From contig WHVY01000001.1 in NCBI GenBank assembly GCA_022266195.1, forward strand, positions 10,912,001-10,976,000: DNA of 64,000 nucleotides. The letters are read 5' to 3'. This DNA comes from Tetranychus cinnabarinus (taxonomy: Eukaryota > Arthropoda > Arachnida > Trombidiformes > Tetranychidae). Shown here piece by piece: positions 1-12,015 of this stretch. The position numbers and the translations under genes are program-made. Under the pieces are notes generated by a model, which saw only the letters and a program-made list of their open reading frames with translations, was not told the DNA's origin and ran no database searches. Every line of letters begins with the position of its first letter. The stretch's first letter is position 1.

Positions 1-131
1 AATTTTATCCTCGTATTTGCCCACTTTGACCCAGGCCCATTCATCGGTTGAGATTCTCTTGAAGTGCAATATGTTGTATCGAATGGGTCCATTCTGGTTC
101 TCACTGAAACGAAAATCATCACCTGAAAGAC
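1..131 (-). CDS. mtt: Receptor exon F: continues past the left edge
   Basis: The acceptor is TTTCCATTTCAG before 131, in phase 1 after exon E. The frame is LSGDDFRFSENQNGPIRYNI, then LHFKRISTDEWAWVKVGKYE, and is still open at base 1. The second AG nine bases inside (giving a start at 122) would also keep frame and drop GLS. The 131 site is preferred because FTGLSGDxFxF is family-like. Confidence 0.85.
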
Positions 132-3100
132 CTGAAATGGACAAACAGAAATGAATAAATATCAATAGAAAATGTTACGAGTTTTATTGTCTTTACTAAC
201 AAGTAAGTTGTTCAAGTTTATTATTCAATTTGAACAGAAAAATTTATTCTTTGCTTTCAAAATTCTAATATTTCATGTGCACCAAATACGATCAATTTTA
301 GGATTTACTTTAAACTCGAATCCACAATGTTTCAAGTGCAATAAATTGTACAAATTTTGAAATACTTTGAAGCAATTTGGACAATTTTATGTTCACTTTA
401 CTTGCAAAGAAAATGTAAATTGTTAAATTGCTTTGCACCAACCGACAGTCGAGACAAAGGTTAGGCTTAAAAGTTGAAAAGTAATTCCATGTTGAGCAGT
501 GGACTTGAAGGGAAAAAATATCTCAAGATTTACCTGTAAATTGAACTTTCTTCAAGTATTCCAATAAAATGTCTCCATCATTAACGTTCATATTATCACA
601 TATTCCAGGCTGTCCACCACAGCGTTCCCTGTGCATTTCACGAAGTGCATAACCAAAGACAAGAACTGCATCACTAACGAATTGCAATTGACGTTCAGAT
701 TGATAACCATTTTGATAGCTCATTCGTTCCTCTCCAGTACAGAATCTAGTTTTTCGAAGAGAAAAAAGAACAATTCCAATTGATCGAATCAACCAATGTC
801 ACCAAGTAAGAAGCGGCAAAAGTAGAGATGCAATTAATAATTGCATTTTCATAGCAAAGCTTTTGCTAAACGATTAAATCGCTCAACAATTAATCATAAA
901 CTTTATCATTAGCGATTCACCCATGTAAGGAAAGCTTCCGTTTCCTTCAAAATTCATTGTTCATCTTGAACTATTGCTCAAACAAGGTTAATTAACTTTT
1001 GATTAATTATCCCGATTAACAGACTTGTGATTGGCAAAATGATTCCAATATCCTTTTAAGCTTTCAACTCTTTTTGAAACTCGATTTTCGATCAACTTTA
1101 AAGCAATCTTAGCAAGAATCAATTCTTAAAAAGTCATCTATTGCGCTAATTAATCTTGCCAATTAAGCAAACAAGCAAAAAGTGAATCTATTTTAATATT
1201 GTTTTTGGCTTTTAGGGCAATTTCATGTAAAATAGTTCAAGTTTTAGATGGAAACATAAGTTGATTTTTTTCGATTTTTTCTCAGCTTTCTATTTAATGT
1301 GTAAAAGCTATTAGTTGTAACCAATTTTGATGCACTTAATGCGTTTTCAGGGTAAATTTATGTGTCTGAGTTTGCCTACCATTCAGTGAACCTTTTTACA
1401 CTCAACGAATCTCAATATCTTACTTTTCATATTCTTGGTTAAATGGTGTTATCTGACTATTGTTCCATTTACAGGCGAAATAATGTTCCCAGAATTCAAT
1501 GAACCAAGGATTTCGTTTGTTATTTTTAGGTGTCAGACCAAGAAAGTAATCGTCAAATCCTTTCACAGGATTGGCCATTGGCTGCACTGAAAGAGTCCCC
1601 TCAACTTCAGCCTCATTACCAACATGAACCAAAGCACGGGCAGACCATCCATCACTCCCAATCCACTGGAATCTACCAGTAACCTTATTACGTCTAACAC
1701 TTTCCATCAAATCTTTAACCTCTTGATCGGAGCCAAAAATGACAACACCTGCAAAAGAGAAGAACCAAAAAATTAAATTCAAATCCAAATTCAATTTCAG
1801 ACACTTTAAGTTACGATTGCTGAATGTTCAACTTTTGATATTCACATAAACTTTATTTCAAATAATAGTTTTGCAAAGGAATCCAAGAAAATGAAAAAAG
1901 GTCACTAAACTATTCAATGTTATTCGAAATGATGTGAAAAAACAAAACTGAAATCCCTAAAACAGTAAAACGATAACTTGCATAAAGAAATACAAAAATT
2001 ATGATTAGTCTTTGATTGTTGTAAGTGTACGATCGGTTAATGACTTTTGAAGTTACTAACCTCTCGCTCTTGGTTTGGCCAACAGTTTATGCAAAATGGA
2101 ATCGTATGTTTTCTCATGAGCAACACCAGAATCCTTTGGAAGTTTTTCACGAACAGCAATGCAAATGCCTCGGGCAGTGAGTAAATCATCGAGCACTTCG
2201 AATGCCTTGCCAATTAATATTACGAAATACAGAGTAAAAAGGGAAAAAAAGAAAAGCAAAATGAACTTGAAATAGTAAATAGTAAATAAGATTAACTTGC
2301 TTTTCAACATTGTATTAATTTAATGCCTTTTGTTGTTACTTTCAACCCATTTCGACCATTTCTTTAACTTTCAAGTTTACTTGTGGGCAAAATATTGCCA
2401 ACTAATAAGCGTAATAAATGAGGCTTTGAACGGAAGAAAAGAAGATGAAATAAGAGTAAAAATAAACTTACCTTTGCTCCATAATTTGATTCCTCGTAAA
2501 GCACACTAACATAAGTCCAATTAAGTCTCAAAATTATATCAACCATGGCTTGAGCTTGATTCCTATCTGATGGAACAGTTCGCAGGAAATATTTGAATCT
2601 CTCCTTATTACTGAGTTCAGGTGAAGTCGAGAAAAAGCTTATCTAAAAGTTGAACAAAATAGAAAAAGTAAAAGAAAAAAATTAAACCTCATGAAACGAT
2701 AAAATTATTATCGAAACTCATGCAAAAGAAAATGCAATTTCTGTTCGAATTTCAAAATTTTCGACATTCTTATGAAGTAAAAGAACATGAAAATCAAGAT
2801 TGAATACGAAGATAAATATTTCGTTGAAATTGAATGAATGAGCACTTTACTGAAATGCCAACTTACCATGAACCATGAAAGTGAAAAAATGTATTGCATC
2901 ATTTTCTCTTAAATGTTCAAAAAGTAATTTCGAGCAAAAGGTGAAAATGGACAGTTTTTGTTCGGCAAAACTTTGTTCGAACAAAAAAAAATGGACATAT
3001 TTTTTATCGAAAATTGCAAACGAGAGAAATTGACTTTTTTCACTTATAGTTTTGCTATTGAATATTGTCATCTTTTTTTATCCCTTCAATGATATAATCA

Positions 3101-3784
3101 TCAAGACATTCATCATTATGCCTCATGCCATGAACAGTTTTATGTGAATTTTTTTATCAGTTTCTCTTTGCTTGAACATTTCTCGGGCTCTTTTCATTCT
3201 TTACTTTAACTTTTTTATCTTTATCCTTTATCCATTTCTAAGCGCTTTGGTTGAATAATACAAATCGATTCATCATTATTCAAGAAAAAAATGACAAAAT
3301 GCTCTTTTCCAGTGAAAACCAGAACTTTTTTTTCTGAACCAAAAATGCATTCACTTTTTTCAGTTGATTCAACAGATAAAATGAAATGTGTGATAAAAGA
3401 AGAAAAAGTTCATGTAAAACGACCAATATTCTTGTATAAATCTCAGATTTTTCTTGTTATTCTACTTGAAAGGAACAGAAAAAAATTTGCTTTAAATCTG
3501 AAAATATCGTTATCCAATGAATGAATGAATCCAACACAAATGTGAGATTAAAATTTTTACTCTTTTTTGAGTGCTTTTCATTGTTTTACATTGTTTACTT
3601 GTGATACATTAAAGGCTAAGTTTACTTACTTGAGGTATTCTGAAGAGTCTTAAAAGATTTGCAACCTGAATTGAGGTAACACTGGATGCAGCACCAAGAA
3701 CACCAGAGATAACTCGTTGTTCAAGTGCTGGAGTTGATCCGTCTTTACAGAAGTATGTTCCTTCACCAATGTTACTAATTGAAC
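1..3784 (-). CDS. mtt: Metabotropic glutamate receptor-like (mXR/mangetout type), partial gene, six exons
   Basis: This is a class C G-protein-coupled receptor of the plasma membrane. The exons seen, in transcription order, are 3784-3630, 2642-2472, 2205-2061, 1748-1424, 745-534 and 131-1. Every intron is GT-AG and every junction keeps the frame. They give about 379 residues of the extracellular Venus-flytrap (ANF-receptor) domain. Recognisable family stretches are IQVANLLRLFRIPQ, NWTYVSVLYEESNYGAK, WIGSDGWSAR, QFVSDAVLVFGYALREMHR and RYNILHFKRI. The YEESNYG and FFSTSPELSNK patterns fit the arthropod mXR/mangetout branch better than DmGluRA; that assignment is from memory of the families. The Ser cluster that holds the glutamate alpha-amino group in ordinary mGluRs reads AASSVTSIQ here, so the ligand may not be glutamate. 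Missing are the signal peptide and first exons (higher coordinates, not found) and the cysteine-rich and seven-helix domains (off the left edge). Confidence 0.88.
534..745 (-). CDS. mtt: Receptor exon E: end of Venus-flytrap domain
   Basis: The acceptor is AAAACTAG before 745 and the donor is TTTACAG|GTAAAT at 533-532. It is entered in phase 2 and left in phase 1. It encodes FCTGEERMSYQNGYQSERQL, QFVSDAVLVFGYALREMHRE, RCGGQPGICDNMNVNDGDIL and LEYLKKVQFTG. The cysteines CGGxxGxC match the disulfide region of mGluRs. Confidence 0.9.
1424..1748 (-). CDS. mtt: Receptor exon D: lobe 2 core with WIGSDGW motif
   Basis: The acceptor is TTTTGCAG before 1748 and the donor is GAAAA|GTAAGA at 1423-1422. 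The exon is entered in phase 1 and left in phase 2. It encodes GVVIFGSDQEVKDLMESVRR, FQWIGSDGWSARALVHVGNE, AEVEGTLSVQPMANPVKGFD and NPWFIEFWEHYFACKWNNS. GSDGW is the classical mGluR motif, and NNS is a possible glycosylation site. Confidence 0.9.
2061..2205 (-). CDS. mtt: Receptor exon C: lobe 2
   Basis: The acceptor is AATTGGCAAG before 2205, a weaker site that is fixed by homology and phase 0. The donor is GAG|GTTAGT at 2060-2059. It encodes AFEVLDDLLTARGICIAVRE, then KLPKDSGVAHEKTYDSILHK and LLAKPRAR, joining exon D to read RARGVVIFGSDQ. The match runs through the exon with no indels expected for the family. Confidence 0.86.
2472..2642 (-). CDS. mtt: Receptor exon B: second ligand-binding segment and hinge
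   Basis: The acceptor is ACTTTTAG before 2642 and the donor is AAG|GTAAGT at 2471-2470. Phase is 0 at both ends (57 codons). It encodes ISFFSTSPELSNKERFKYFL, then RTVPSDRNQAQAMVDIILRL and NWTYVSVLYEESNYGAK. NWT is a potential N-glycosylation site. The 987-bp intron upstream (2643-3629) holds no supportable feature. Confidence 0.88.
3630..3784 (-). CDS. mtt: Receptor exon A (first one visible): start of lobe with ligand-site Ser region
   Basis: The acceptor is TTTTCAG just above 3784 and the donor is CAA|GTAAGT at 3629-3628. The exon starts in phase 1 and ends in phase 0. It encodes SISNIGEGTYFCKDGS, then ISGVLGAASSVTSIQVANLL and RLFRIPQ, the conserved strand-helix segment of the Venus-flytrap domain. 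Because it opens in phase 1 with no start codon, at least one upstream coding exon must exist at a higher coordinate. Confidence 0.88.
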
Positions 3785-6700
3785 CTGAAAACGAACAGAA
3801 TGATAGAAAAAAAGTTATTAATTGCAAAAAATTTAGTTTTGAGAAAAATTCGAAAGGGAACAACAAAAATAATGAATTCTCACTCAAGTTTATCTAACGT
3901 GAAATCAGAAAAGATTTTGAAGGTCCTCAAATCAAGGTAAACGAAAATACTTTTGACATTTTTTACAGATTTTTTTTGCAGAATTTGTTTTACAATTGGA
4001 AGCGATTGTTGGAGTCAACTGTTGATTCCTTATGTAGAAATTGAATGAAATTTTTCTGCAGAAATTGAATTTCCTCAATTTCCAACAAAACTTGCTTCAC
4101 GAAATTCTGATCGGTTTACATTGCAATTGGAAAAAAATTTGGATCGATCTTTTAAAGTTCAATAATGTTTGAGTATCATTGAGTTAGCCTTTTGTTTGCT
4201 CATCAAATGTTCACCAAATCAACTCAAGAAATGGATGAAATGTTTGAACAGCAAATTTTTTGACTTTACATTTAGCGACTTTTCCTCTTCTAAGGATTGC
4301 ATTGTTATTGTATAATCACAAAAATGGAACCAGTCCCAAGTGAAAATGAAAATATAATTCTTCTAGTTATTCACATTTTCCAGGCTGAACTGTTTACCTT
4401 TTAAATTGAACTTTATTGTACTTCGTTACTTATTAATTGCTAGGTTAACCTTGCAATTGTATAGTTTTCTGGAGTCAAAAGGTCAACACAGTTTGTCATC
4501 AATTTTATTGCAATGAACCCTTCGAAATTGAATTTACATTTAAAATCAAATGAAAGATCAAAATTGTCAGATTTTTTGCCTCAAAAACTTGAATCATAAA
4601 TCAAAAAAGTTGATCAAAATGACTTTCCAAGTAAATTCAACAAATAACTTACAAATCGATTATTGGTTGAATCTTTTCAAAGGTATTTGCAGCCATCTAA
4701 AACTGTGAAATTAATGGTCGGCTAAAGAAAAGCAAAATGTTCACTAAACAAAAAAGACAAAACTGACCATAAAAAGTCATTAAGTCGATAATTTATTTGA
4801 AACATTTCAATGATTTATGATGCAATTGGATTTACCAAACAAGCGATCAATAAATTATCCTTTATTCAATTCAACTGTTGGTTGACGAGGCGAAATGCAT
4901 ATTTTCAATTCAAAGTTATAATAAATTCAATTTTCGATTCAATTTTCAATTTCGATTGCATATTTAGCAATTTTCGAAACATTGCTTGTAATTTTCAGCA
5001 TAAAAATGGGTTTGTTTAGAAATTAAAAGAACATTAAAAAATTCGATTCATGCAACAGAATTTATTTTGAATGTCGATACAGTAGAGGATAAATATTGAC
5101 AGAAGTTGTTTCCTCTAAAAAGTGTCTTTAATGGTAAACCAAAGTTGCCAAAAGTTGAGCGATGAAACTTGAAATGTTTATCACTGTCAATATCGTAATG
5201 ATTTACAGAGAATCGTCTTTTTCCTTTTTCTTGGTTCAGAGTTTTCTTATCATCTCAAGCATGAGGTTTGTCAAGCAAGTCAAGCAGGTAACAAGTTGAA
5301 AAAGGCGTAAAAAGAATGACAATGAAAATGAGAAAAAAAGAAACGAACAAAAAGTGTTTTCGTGAAATCGATTATTTCGTCGATTGAAAAGAACTGAGAG
5401 CAAATATTGATAAGTATCTATATACACTGATGAAATGATGGCTGATTAAAAGTTCTGATAAGTTTAACCTTAAATAATCTCGAGCTTCATTAAACTTGAT
5501 GAAAGTTTAAACAAAATGGTCGACTGTTGGACTTTTGTTCATTTTGTCAAAAATCAATAAAAGATGATAACAGAAAAGTAGATCAAAATTTTTGTCTCAA
5601 CTCGATTCAATAGAGTAACCATGATATAATTGGCTCAACGATTCAATAACTAAACTTGGTTTACAATTGATTCAATTCAAGTTGCAAGTTGAACATTTTT
5701 ATTGTCCTTTCCCTTCCGATGCAACATGTTATTACATTTTTTTTGATACAAAACTTGATGTTCATTTTGGGTTGACAATCGTATCAGCTCATGATTTTGT
5801 TTCAAGATTGAACCAATAAAATGAAATAAGAAAATAAAACAATTCTAATCACGTTGGAGTATAATAATGATGATAATGGTAATGATGTGCAATCGCAATG
5901 GGAAAATAATAATGAACGATAACTTTATTGACAATAAAAGTCGACTTGAAGTTGAATCAATTTCGATCATGAGTTTCGATTCTTAACAATTTAAATTTTC
6001 CGTCTTTTGTTGATTAGAATATTGTTTTAGTAGGAAAATGCTCCAATTTGGTTGATAGTGTTAATCAGAACAATTGGTTTTCTAACGAATTGTACATCTG
6101 AACAATTGAACAATATTGTTTCGCATCAATCATTTATTGGTAACGAAATCACGTATTATTGTTATCAATAAAAAAGACTAAACATTTTTGTTCATTTATT
6201 GAGTCAAATCTGGGTTAAACTGTGAGGTGATATTTGATTGATAAAATATGGGCTTCCATTTATGTTCAGAATTGTTCCCGTGATGTTCATTTCAAGATTT
6301 CTCTCCAATAGAGCAGATACATTCATATAAAGAATTTAGTTCATTTTATGAAAAATCATCTATTCCGGTTCTAATCAAGAGTGATTCATGAATCATTTGG
6401 GCAAAAGGTGATTTATTTAAAAATTTAAAAAATGACTTCAATTAAAAAAATCATTGCTTCTGTAATGTTCCTACAGGGATGAGGAGTAGAGGATTAACTG
6501 GCGATCAGGTGCGTAAATATCCTTCCATGATAATCAACAGAATAGTATTCAAAGTTATTTATTTATTAGTTGAGTAGGTTTTTGGGACACAAATACAATT
6601 CAAAAGCACGAGAAGAGAGGAAGGGAGTTGAGAGAATAGGCTCTTCAAATCAATTAATGTTAATCACAAGAGAAGGGAGAAAGGCTGATTCTTCATCGAC

Positions 6701-9700
6701 TTGACCAATATTTACATTGAGTAGAAAGGAAATGAAAAAGGATCGATTAAATCAAAGGGGTTTACATTAAATCAAACTGTAAGTGCAGAGAATCTGATTA
6801 AGAGTCGACCTTGAAATAAGGAAGGTGATGACCACCTGGTGGTGGAGTTAACCTTTTCTCATCAAAAACATCACTGTTAACCCATTGTTACCAAAATGAA
6901 TTTATTTCAGTTTATCTCACGTCTTATCTTCGCACATGACTGCTTTACTTGCATATTGTAACATAATGATATCTGTCTTTCAAAATAAGTAAAAATTATA
7001 AAAGATGAAGATTCGTTATATCTTCATTAATGAGTTATATCACCACCATTGTTTTTTTGTTGGTGGAAAGTTGAATAGGCATTCCGGACATTTGTGGACA
7101 ATTATCAATTTAAATTAGTAAAATCATGGAAATCTTCATAATAAATTCTCATTTAAATTTAAAATTATGGCAATGGGATCCTGTTCTTAATACTATTGAA
7201 CACAGTGTATCAAGTCTCTTAAACTGTTCTTTGGATATGACCATAAATATGTGGAAGAATTAGTTTAAAAGTTCTGTGCTATTATTTGATAGCAGGTTTC
7301 AAAGGAATATTAAAGTTTAGTTTTGTTTAATTTCATGTTTTACTCTATTCTTTGATTACAGAGTAAAATATTGTTTCATTTGCCTTTCCATTTTGGCAAT
7401 TCAATTCCCAGTGTGAAAACAATTAATTAACTGCATAATAAAATGGTTAATGATGATAATCAGCTTTGTATGCAAAGAATGTAAACCATTAAACTGAAAG
7501 TCATGATGAATAAATTATGCTGATGGAAAGACAGAGCAAAGATAAAAGCACTCAATTAGAAGCCACAATTGGTTAAACCCTTTGCCTTGCATCATTGATT
7601 ACATTCATCTGTTTACCTCGTCAAATAATAATGATAATCTTTATTGTCATTAGAATTGGCAAAGTAAAAGCTTCTTCTTTAACCAACAATTATATTACTA
7701 ATGAAACTGGCAGTTTTTACTCCCTTGTTCAATATCAATATCATTATCTTGAGCAGTCCAATCATTCTTAATTATAATATCTCATGATTATCATCTTATC
7801 TAAGCATTTGCAAAGCCTCAAGCTACAAGAAAAGGGATGAAAGAACATGAAGTTTCTTGTAACATGAAGATGCTCATGAATGTTTAAAGAACAGATATTC
7901 GGTTCGAATGTTGAGAATTGAGAAAAATCCTTTTTTTCCGAGTTGAACAACTTGATAAACAACTCAATACTGGATATATTGAAGTCTAATGTTGTGATCA
8001 AACTGTTTCAATGTTTATAAACTTCAATAGATGAACCAAAAAGAGTTTCAAAATGTGAACAAAATTTGCCTTTAAAAATCGAGTAACACTTCATTTGAAA
8101 ATATATTACTTTTTGAGAAACAATGTTCAGCATGAAATGACAAATATCAAATAACATGAAATAATTGAATTTTTAAGAGTCGACACGAGAAGAAATTATT
8201 CCTTTTGTAAACTTGTGATACATTGTAAAGAAATGTATTGTTTAGTTGTTGAGTAAATAATGGTTCAAGTGCAACAGGAAAAAAAATAAATTACGTCTAA
8301 TACAAGATGAATTTACATTTGATTAGTAAAATGATACATGCAAGTTGAGGAAACAAGAGAAACAAGAAAAAGCAACTCCAACGAAAATGACTTCGTTTTA
8401 TTTGAACAGCATATTCGAGCAAAACAATCAACATTTGTTTTTGATATTGGATTATAATAGTTGATATGCAAGTGAAAAACAAGTCTCATTGAATACCAAA
8501 AATCAAAAAATGACAAAAAAGATATAAAAAGGAATATTAAGTGGAAATGAATTTTTTTTCACGACTTATTGTAATAATGGGTGTCAAAGTCAACATCTGA
8601 AGTCTGATTACTGAGTGATAGCAACAAATGTTGGAATTTTTTCGAAGCATTCAATGGAAAATTTTTGTTTCGTTTTTTTGGGAAATTTTTCGTTCAAATA
8701 CGAAAGACACTTTTACGAGTCAATTTATTTTAGTTATTCGATTGTTATATTTCCAATTTGTTGGCTGTCATTAATCAGTTTTAGTGGCACAAAACTATCA
8801 GAATTCATGTTTCCTATTGTATTTACAGGACTTTAGAACTTTTTATTTTTCGTTTGACGATTTTGTCATTCAACAAATGTTTATAATGATATGTTGACAT
8901 GTCAGTAATCAACCAACTTTGAATGGAAACAAAGCTTTTGCCATCAAATCATAAATATAACTTTAGCCTCGTTTTACTTGTTCTGTAATACTCTCTGGTG
9001 AATTTAGTTTTATTTTCACATTTCCCATGTTATCTACCTTTTTTCATCATTATAATTAGTCGCTTTGAGAGAAGATAATATTGTAATGACTTTTTCTGTC
9101 AAAACGTAATATAACATTTATATCTTTGCATGCATCAAAAGTAATGAAACTGTTTACAAACTAGAGAATCAATTACAGGTTTGACAAAATAATCTTGTCA
9201 CATTGTTGTAAGTAAATTGCCTTTGCAGAAGAAATTGCATCTTTTCATTGCATATTCAAGTTGAAAATTCAATAATCACAATAACTTTCTCAATGATAAA
9301 GTTTTCCAATTTTTATACTGAAAATTGCATTCTGCATTCTGAGATGGTTTACCGCTCTAAAGATGAATACTGATTAGCCATCTTCAATTTCAATTCATTC
9401 ATCTTTCAAGTTGAGTTTAAAGCTGAACTCGTAAAACAGGCTCAAAATGAACAACGAATAATACAAGAATCTATACCATATATAAAGTCAAAACATGAAA
9501 TTTTTGTGTAAAGATTGTGGCCAAACTTAAAGGATTCTAAAGAAAATTTTTTCACAGCCTGAAAGCCATGATTAAACTACATCCACGAAAAATAGTCTGA
9601 ACTTCATCGGAGTTCAGGTACCTGAGAAATTAGCGTTTAAACAGGGTAGGGGAAAAACTGCAGAATCCGTATCTTTTACTATTGACTTTGGGGGAAAAAA

Positions 9701-11700
9701 TGTTTTGGTTGTTCAGGTTGATTGTTGGTTAATTGTTAAATTAGAAGGATATGTAGAGCCATTTTTCGAGCAAAGAGTTAGGCAAAAAATATCTTGCCTC
9801 AACTGTTGAACCAAAGTTTTTTATTTTTTTTTCTTGACAATGGTTTTTCATCAGTAATTTGAGTCTTTAAATGTGGATTGATTTTTGTATTCAGTGAAAA
9901 GAAATTTACGATCAGTCATGATCGGGGCTCAGCTTGTAAGTTTAAAAGCGAAAAAGCTAATCAGAGAGAAAATTTTTTTTCCAGATTTCCATTTTTCCAT
10001 TTTACTCCATGCTAACCTTATAACTGGAAACAAAGTCTGTTTAGAGTAGATAACCTTATATCAATCTACTTTAATCTTCAAGCCTTTTAGAGGTTGCATC
10101 TGCTGGAAAACACCAACCTTACATGAACAGTTTCAAGGTTTTCTTTTCATTCTTTAAACTTTTAAATCTTATAAAGATATAAATGATTTCATTCGAGAAA
10201 TAAGACAAAATTTTCATAAAATGAGTCCATTTGCTTCTTTACAAATCAGACGTCGAAAAAGGTACAAAACTCGAAGACTTCTGGTTATCTGGAAATCTTT
10301 TAGCTCAAATTTTATTCAATTTCCATCACATTGTATTTCATTGCGAAATTTTGGCTCAATAATGAGAAAGAAATCAATCAATTGTGAATTGTCATATTTT
10401 TTGAGTCTAGAAAAATGTTTCGCATGAATTTCGACATTGAAATATTTCAAAATTTGTGTATTTATATGGAAATTCGTTTCATCACTTTTGATAGTTTATT
10501 CATCTGAATTCATTATTTATCTATAATAATGGCTTATGCATTTCAATAACTGTAATAATCGAGAGGAAATATTTTTCAGATTTTATCTGATATATTTTTC
10601 CGGGGTTTCGTTACTTTCAAGAGAAAGAGAACCCCAACAGAATCATTCAATTGTTAGTGAAAGTCAGTTTATATGAGCATTTTGGTGTAGAATGCAATTC
10701 CGATCAGCTCGAATTCCGAAATTGTTCTTAAAAAAAATAAAAATGAAAAGTAAATTTGAACCACTCTTAAATTTTTCAGTATTCCTTACTTAAAGTCAAC
10801 ATTGATTCCAATCATTTTGAAATCTATTACAACTTGTTAATAACTCATGCTGGAGAAAGTGTATGAGTGCTTCTATTCCGTTCATTTAATTGATTTGTTT
10901 CGAGAAAAATTCGTTTATCTGTCCAATATTGTGAGTTTTTAACATGTTGTTACATGTCTAAAATAAAACGCACAAAGACATTTTATCTGAAAATTTCATA
11001 CCCTCAGAAAATATCCTCCAAATCTTACTTGGAAGTAAATAACTCAGTGAACTTGCATGAACTTGAGCGTGTAATCTCGAGGTTCTTCAATCTGCTCATG
11101 GTTTGAGTCTGAGGTATGGTTTTATCCACCGTTCGTGAGTTATGACTACAAGCAGGATTAAATGTAAAAATGACTGAAAGTTGAGATCGAAATCAAAAGT
11201 TTTACAGATTCTTTGACCTTTTGTGCATGAATTCAGACTTATTAGCTGCATCTAGACATCAGTTTGAGTGAAAAAGGCGGGTGAACATTCCAAAGTCTTT
11301 ATTTCTGCAGTCGAAATTTTTATTTTTACGCACAACTTAGGCAAAACTAATTTGCAATTAATCAAAGCTTTTTCCTTAATCAAACAATACCAGGAGAGTA
11401 ACTCGAGATTATTTTTATCCATCTCAAGTTAACTATGCGAGGTTAACCCTTAATGGATCGCTCTAATGATATCATCTAAAGAGTGGTATATTATAGCTAT
11501 TCCTGACGAAGGGGTAAAAAATCCTGTCATTGAAATTCCTTTGTTTCACAGGATGCGTTTTTTACTGGGACTTTTTTCATGATAGGACTCATTTTCTTTT
11601 TAAAGTTTCCACCAACTTTGATGGCCAAGTGCAAATAAACAATAATAAGTAAAATTCCCCTTTACACTCTTCCCCTCTTGACAAGACGACTGACCCTAGT
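3785..11700. other. Long non-coding stretch (receptor upstream intron and/or intergenic)
   Basis: There are about 7.9 kb of AT-rich DNA in which I see no exon, RNA gene or intact mobile element on either strand. Short open frames occur, but their translations are F/L/K/I/N-rich runs with no family resemblance. A receptor exon coding for the N-terminal lobe must lie somewhere upstream of 3784, and I could not locate it. Minor structures are an inverted CCACCTGGTGG at about 6834-6844 and an imperfect GGGGTT/AACCCC stem at about 10600-10636. Confidence 0.5.
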
Positions 11701-11762
11701 CGTGTCAACAAATGTAAACCACTATTTAAACAAGGACAATAATAGTTATCAAGAGTCCTGTT

Positions 11763-11847
11763 CTGGACCCAACTCGTCCGTACTGGACCAACTCGTCCGC
11801 TCTGGATCAACTCGCTGTTCTGGACCAACTTGCGGTCCTGGACCAAA
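11763..11847. repeat. Minisatellite, 18-20-bp unit, about 4.5 copies
   Basis: Units begin at 11763, 11783, 11802, 11120 of the local series (11820) and 11838, with consensus CTGGACCAACTCGTCCGCT. The unit can be aligned to the terminal inverted repeat of the element at 32.9-34.75 kb (about 22 of 30 positions by eye over CTGGGCCAAGTTGTCC and the next 14 bases). It also lies on the same side of the coiled-coil ORF. I therefore read it as the expanded terminus of a related, decayed element. Confidence 0.75.
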
Positions 11848-11852
11848 TTTTA

Positions 11853-11869
11853 ACACCGTATGACGGTGT
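11853..11869. other. Short perfect hairpin followed by a T run
   Basis: ACACCG-TATGA-CGGTGT is followed two bases later by CTCTTTTTTT. It sits between the minisatellite and the coiled-coil relic, inside what I infer to be the subterminal region of a mobile element. The function is unknown. The stem-loop resembles a Helitron end only superficially, with no CTRR after it. Confidence 0.5.
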
Positions 11870-12015
11870 GCTCTTTTTTTGATAAAAAACAAAGCTTTTT
11901 CTATAAAAAAATCGGTTTTAATGGTAACTGAATTGAATGTTAGTTTACAAAAGAAATGAAATTAAAGATTTCTATTATTATGTTGTGCTTCGAGCTTCCG
12001 ACCTCGCTCTTCTGC

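Noticed and set aside
6465..6540. Possible micro-exon (CTACAG|GG...GATCAG|GTGCGT)
   Set aside because: Signals of this strength occur by chance in AT-rich DNA. Neither flanking phase nor homology supports it.
11853..11879. Possible Helitron 3' end (hairpin near an element boundary)
   Set aside because: The hairpin is not followed by CTRR and no TC start or Rep/helicase remnant is present. It fits better as subterminal sequence of the TIR element.
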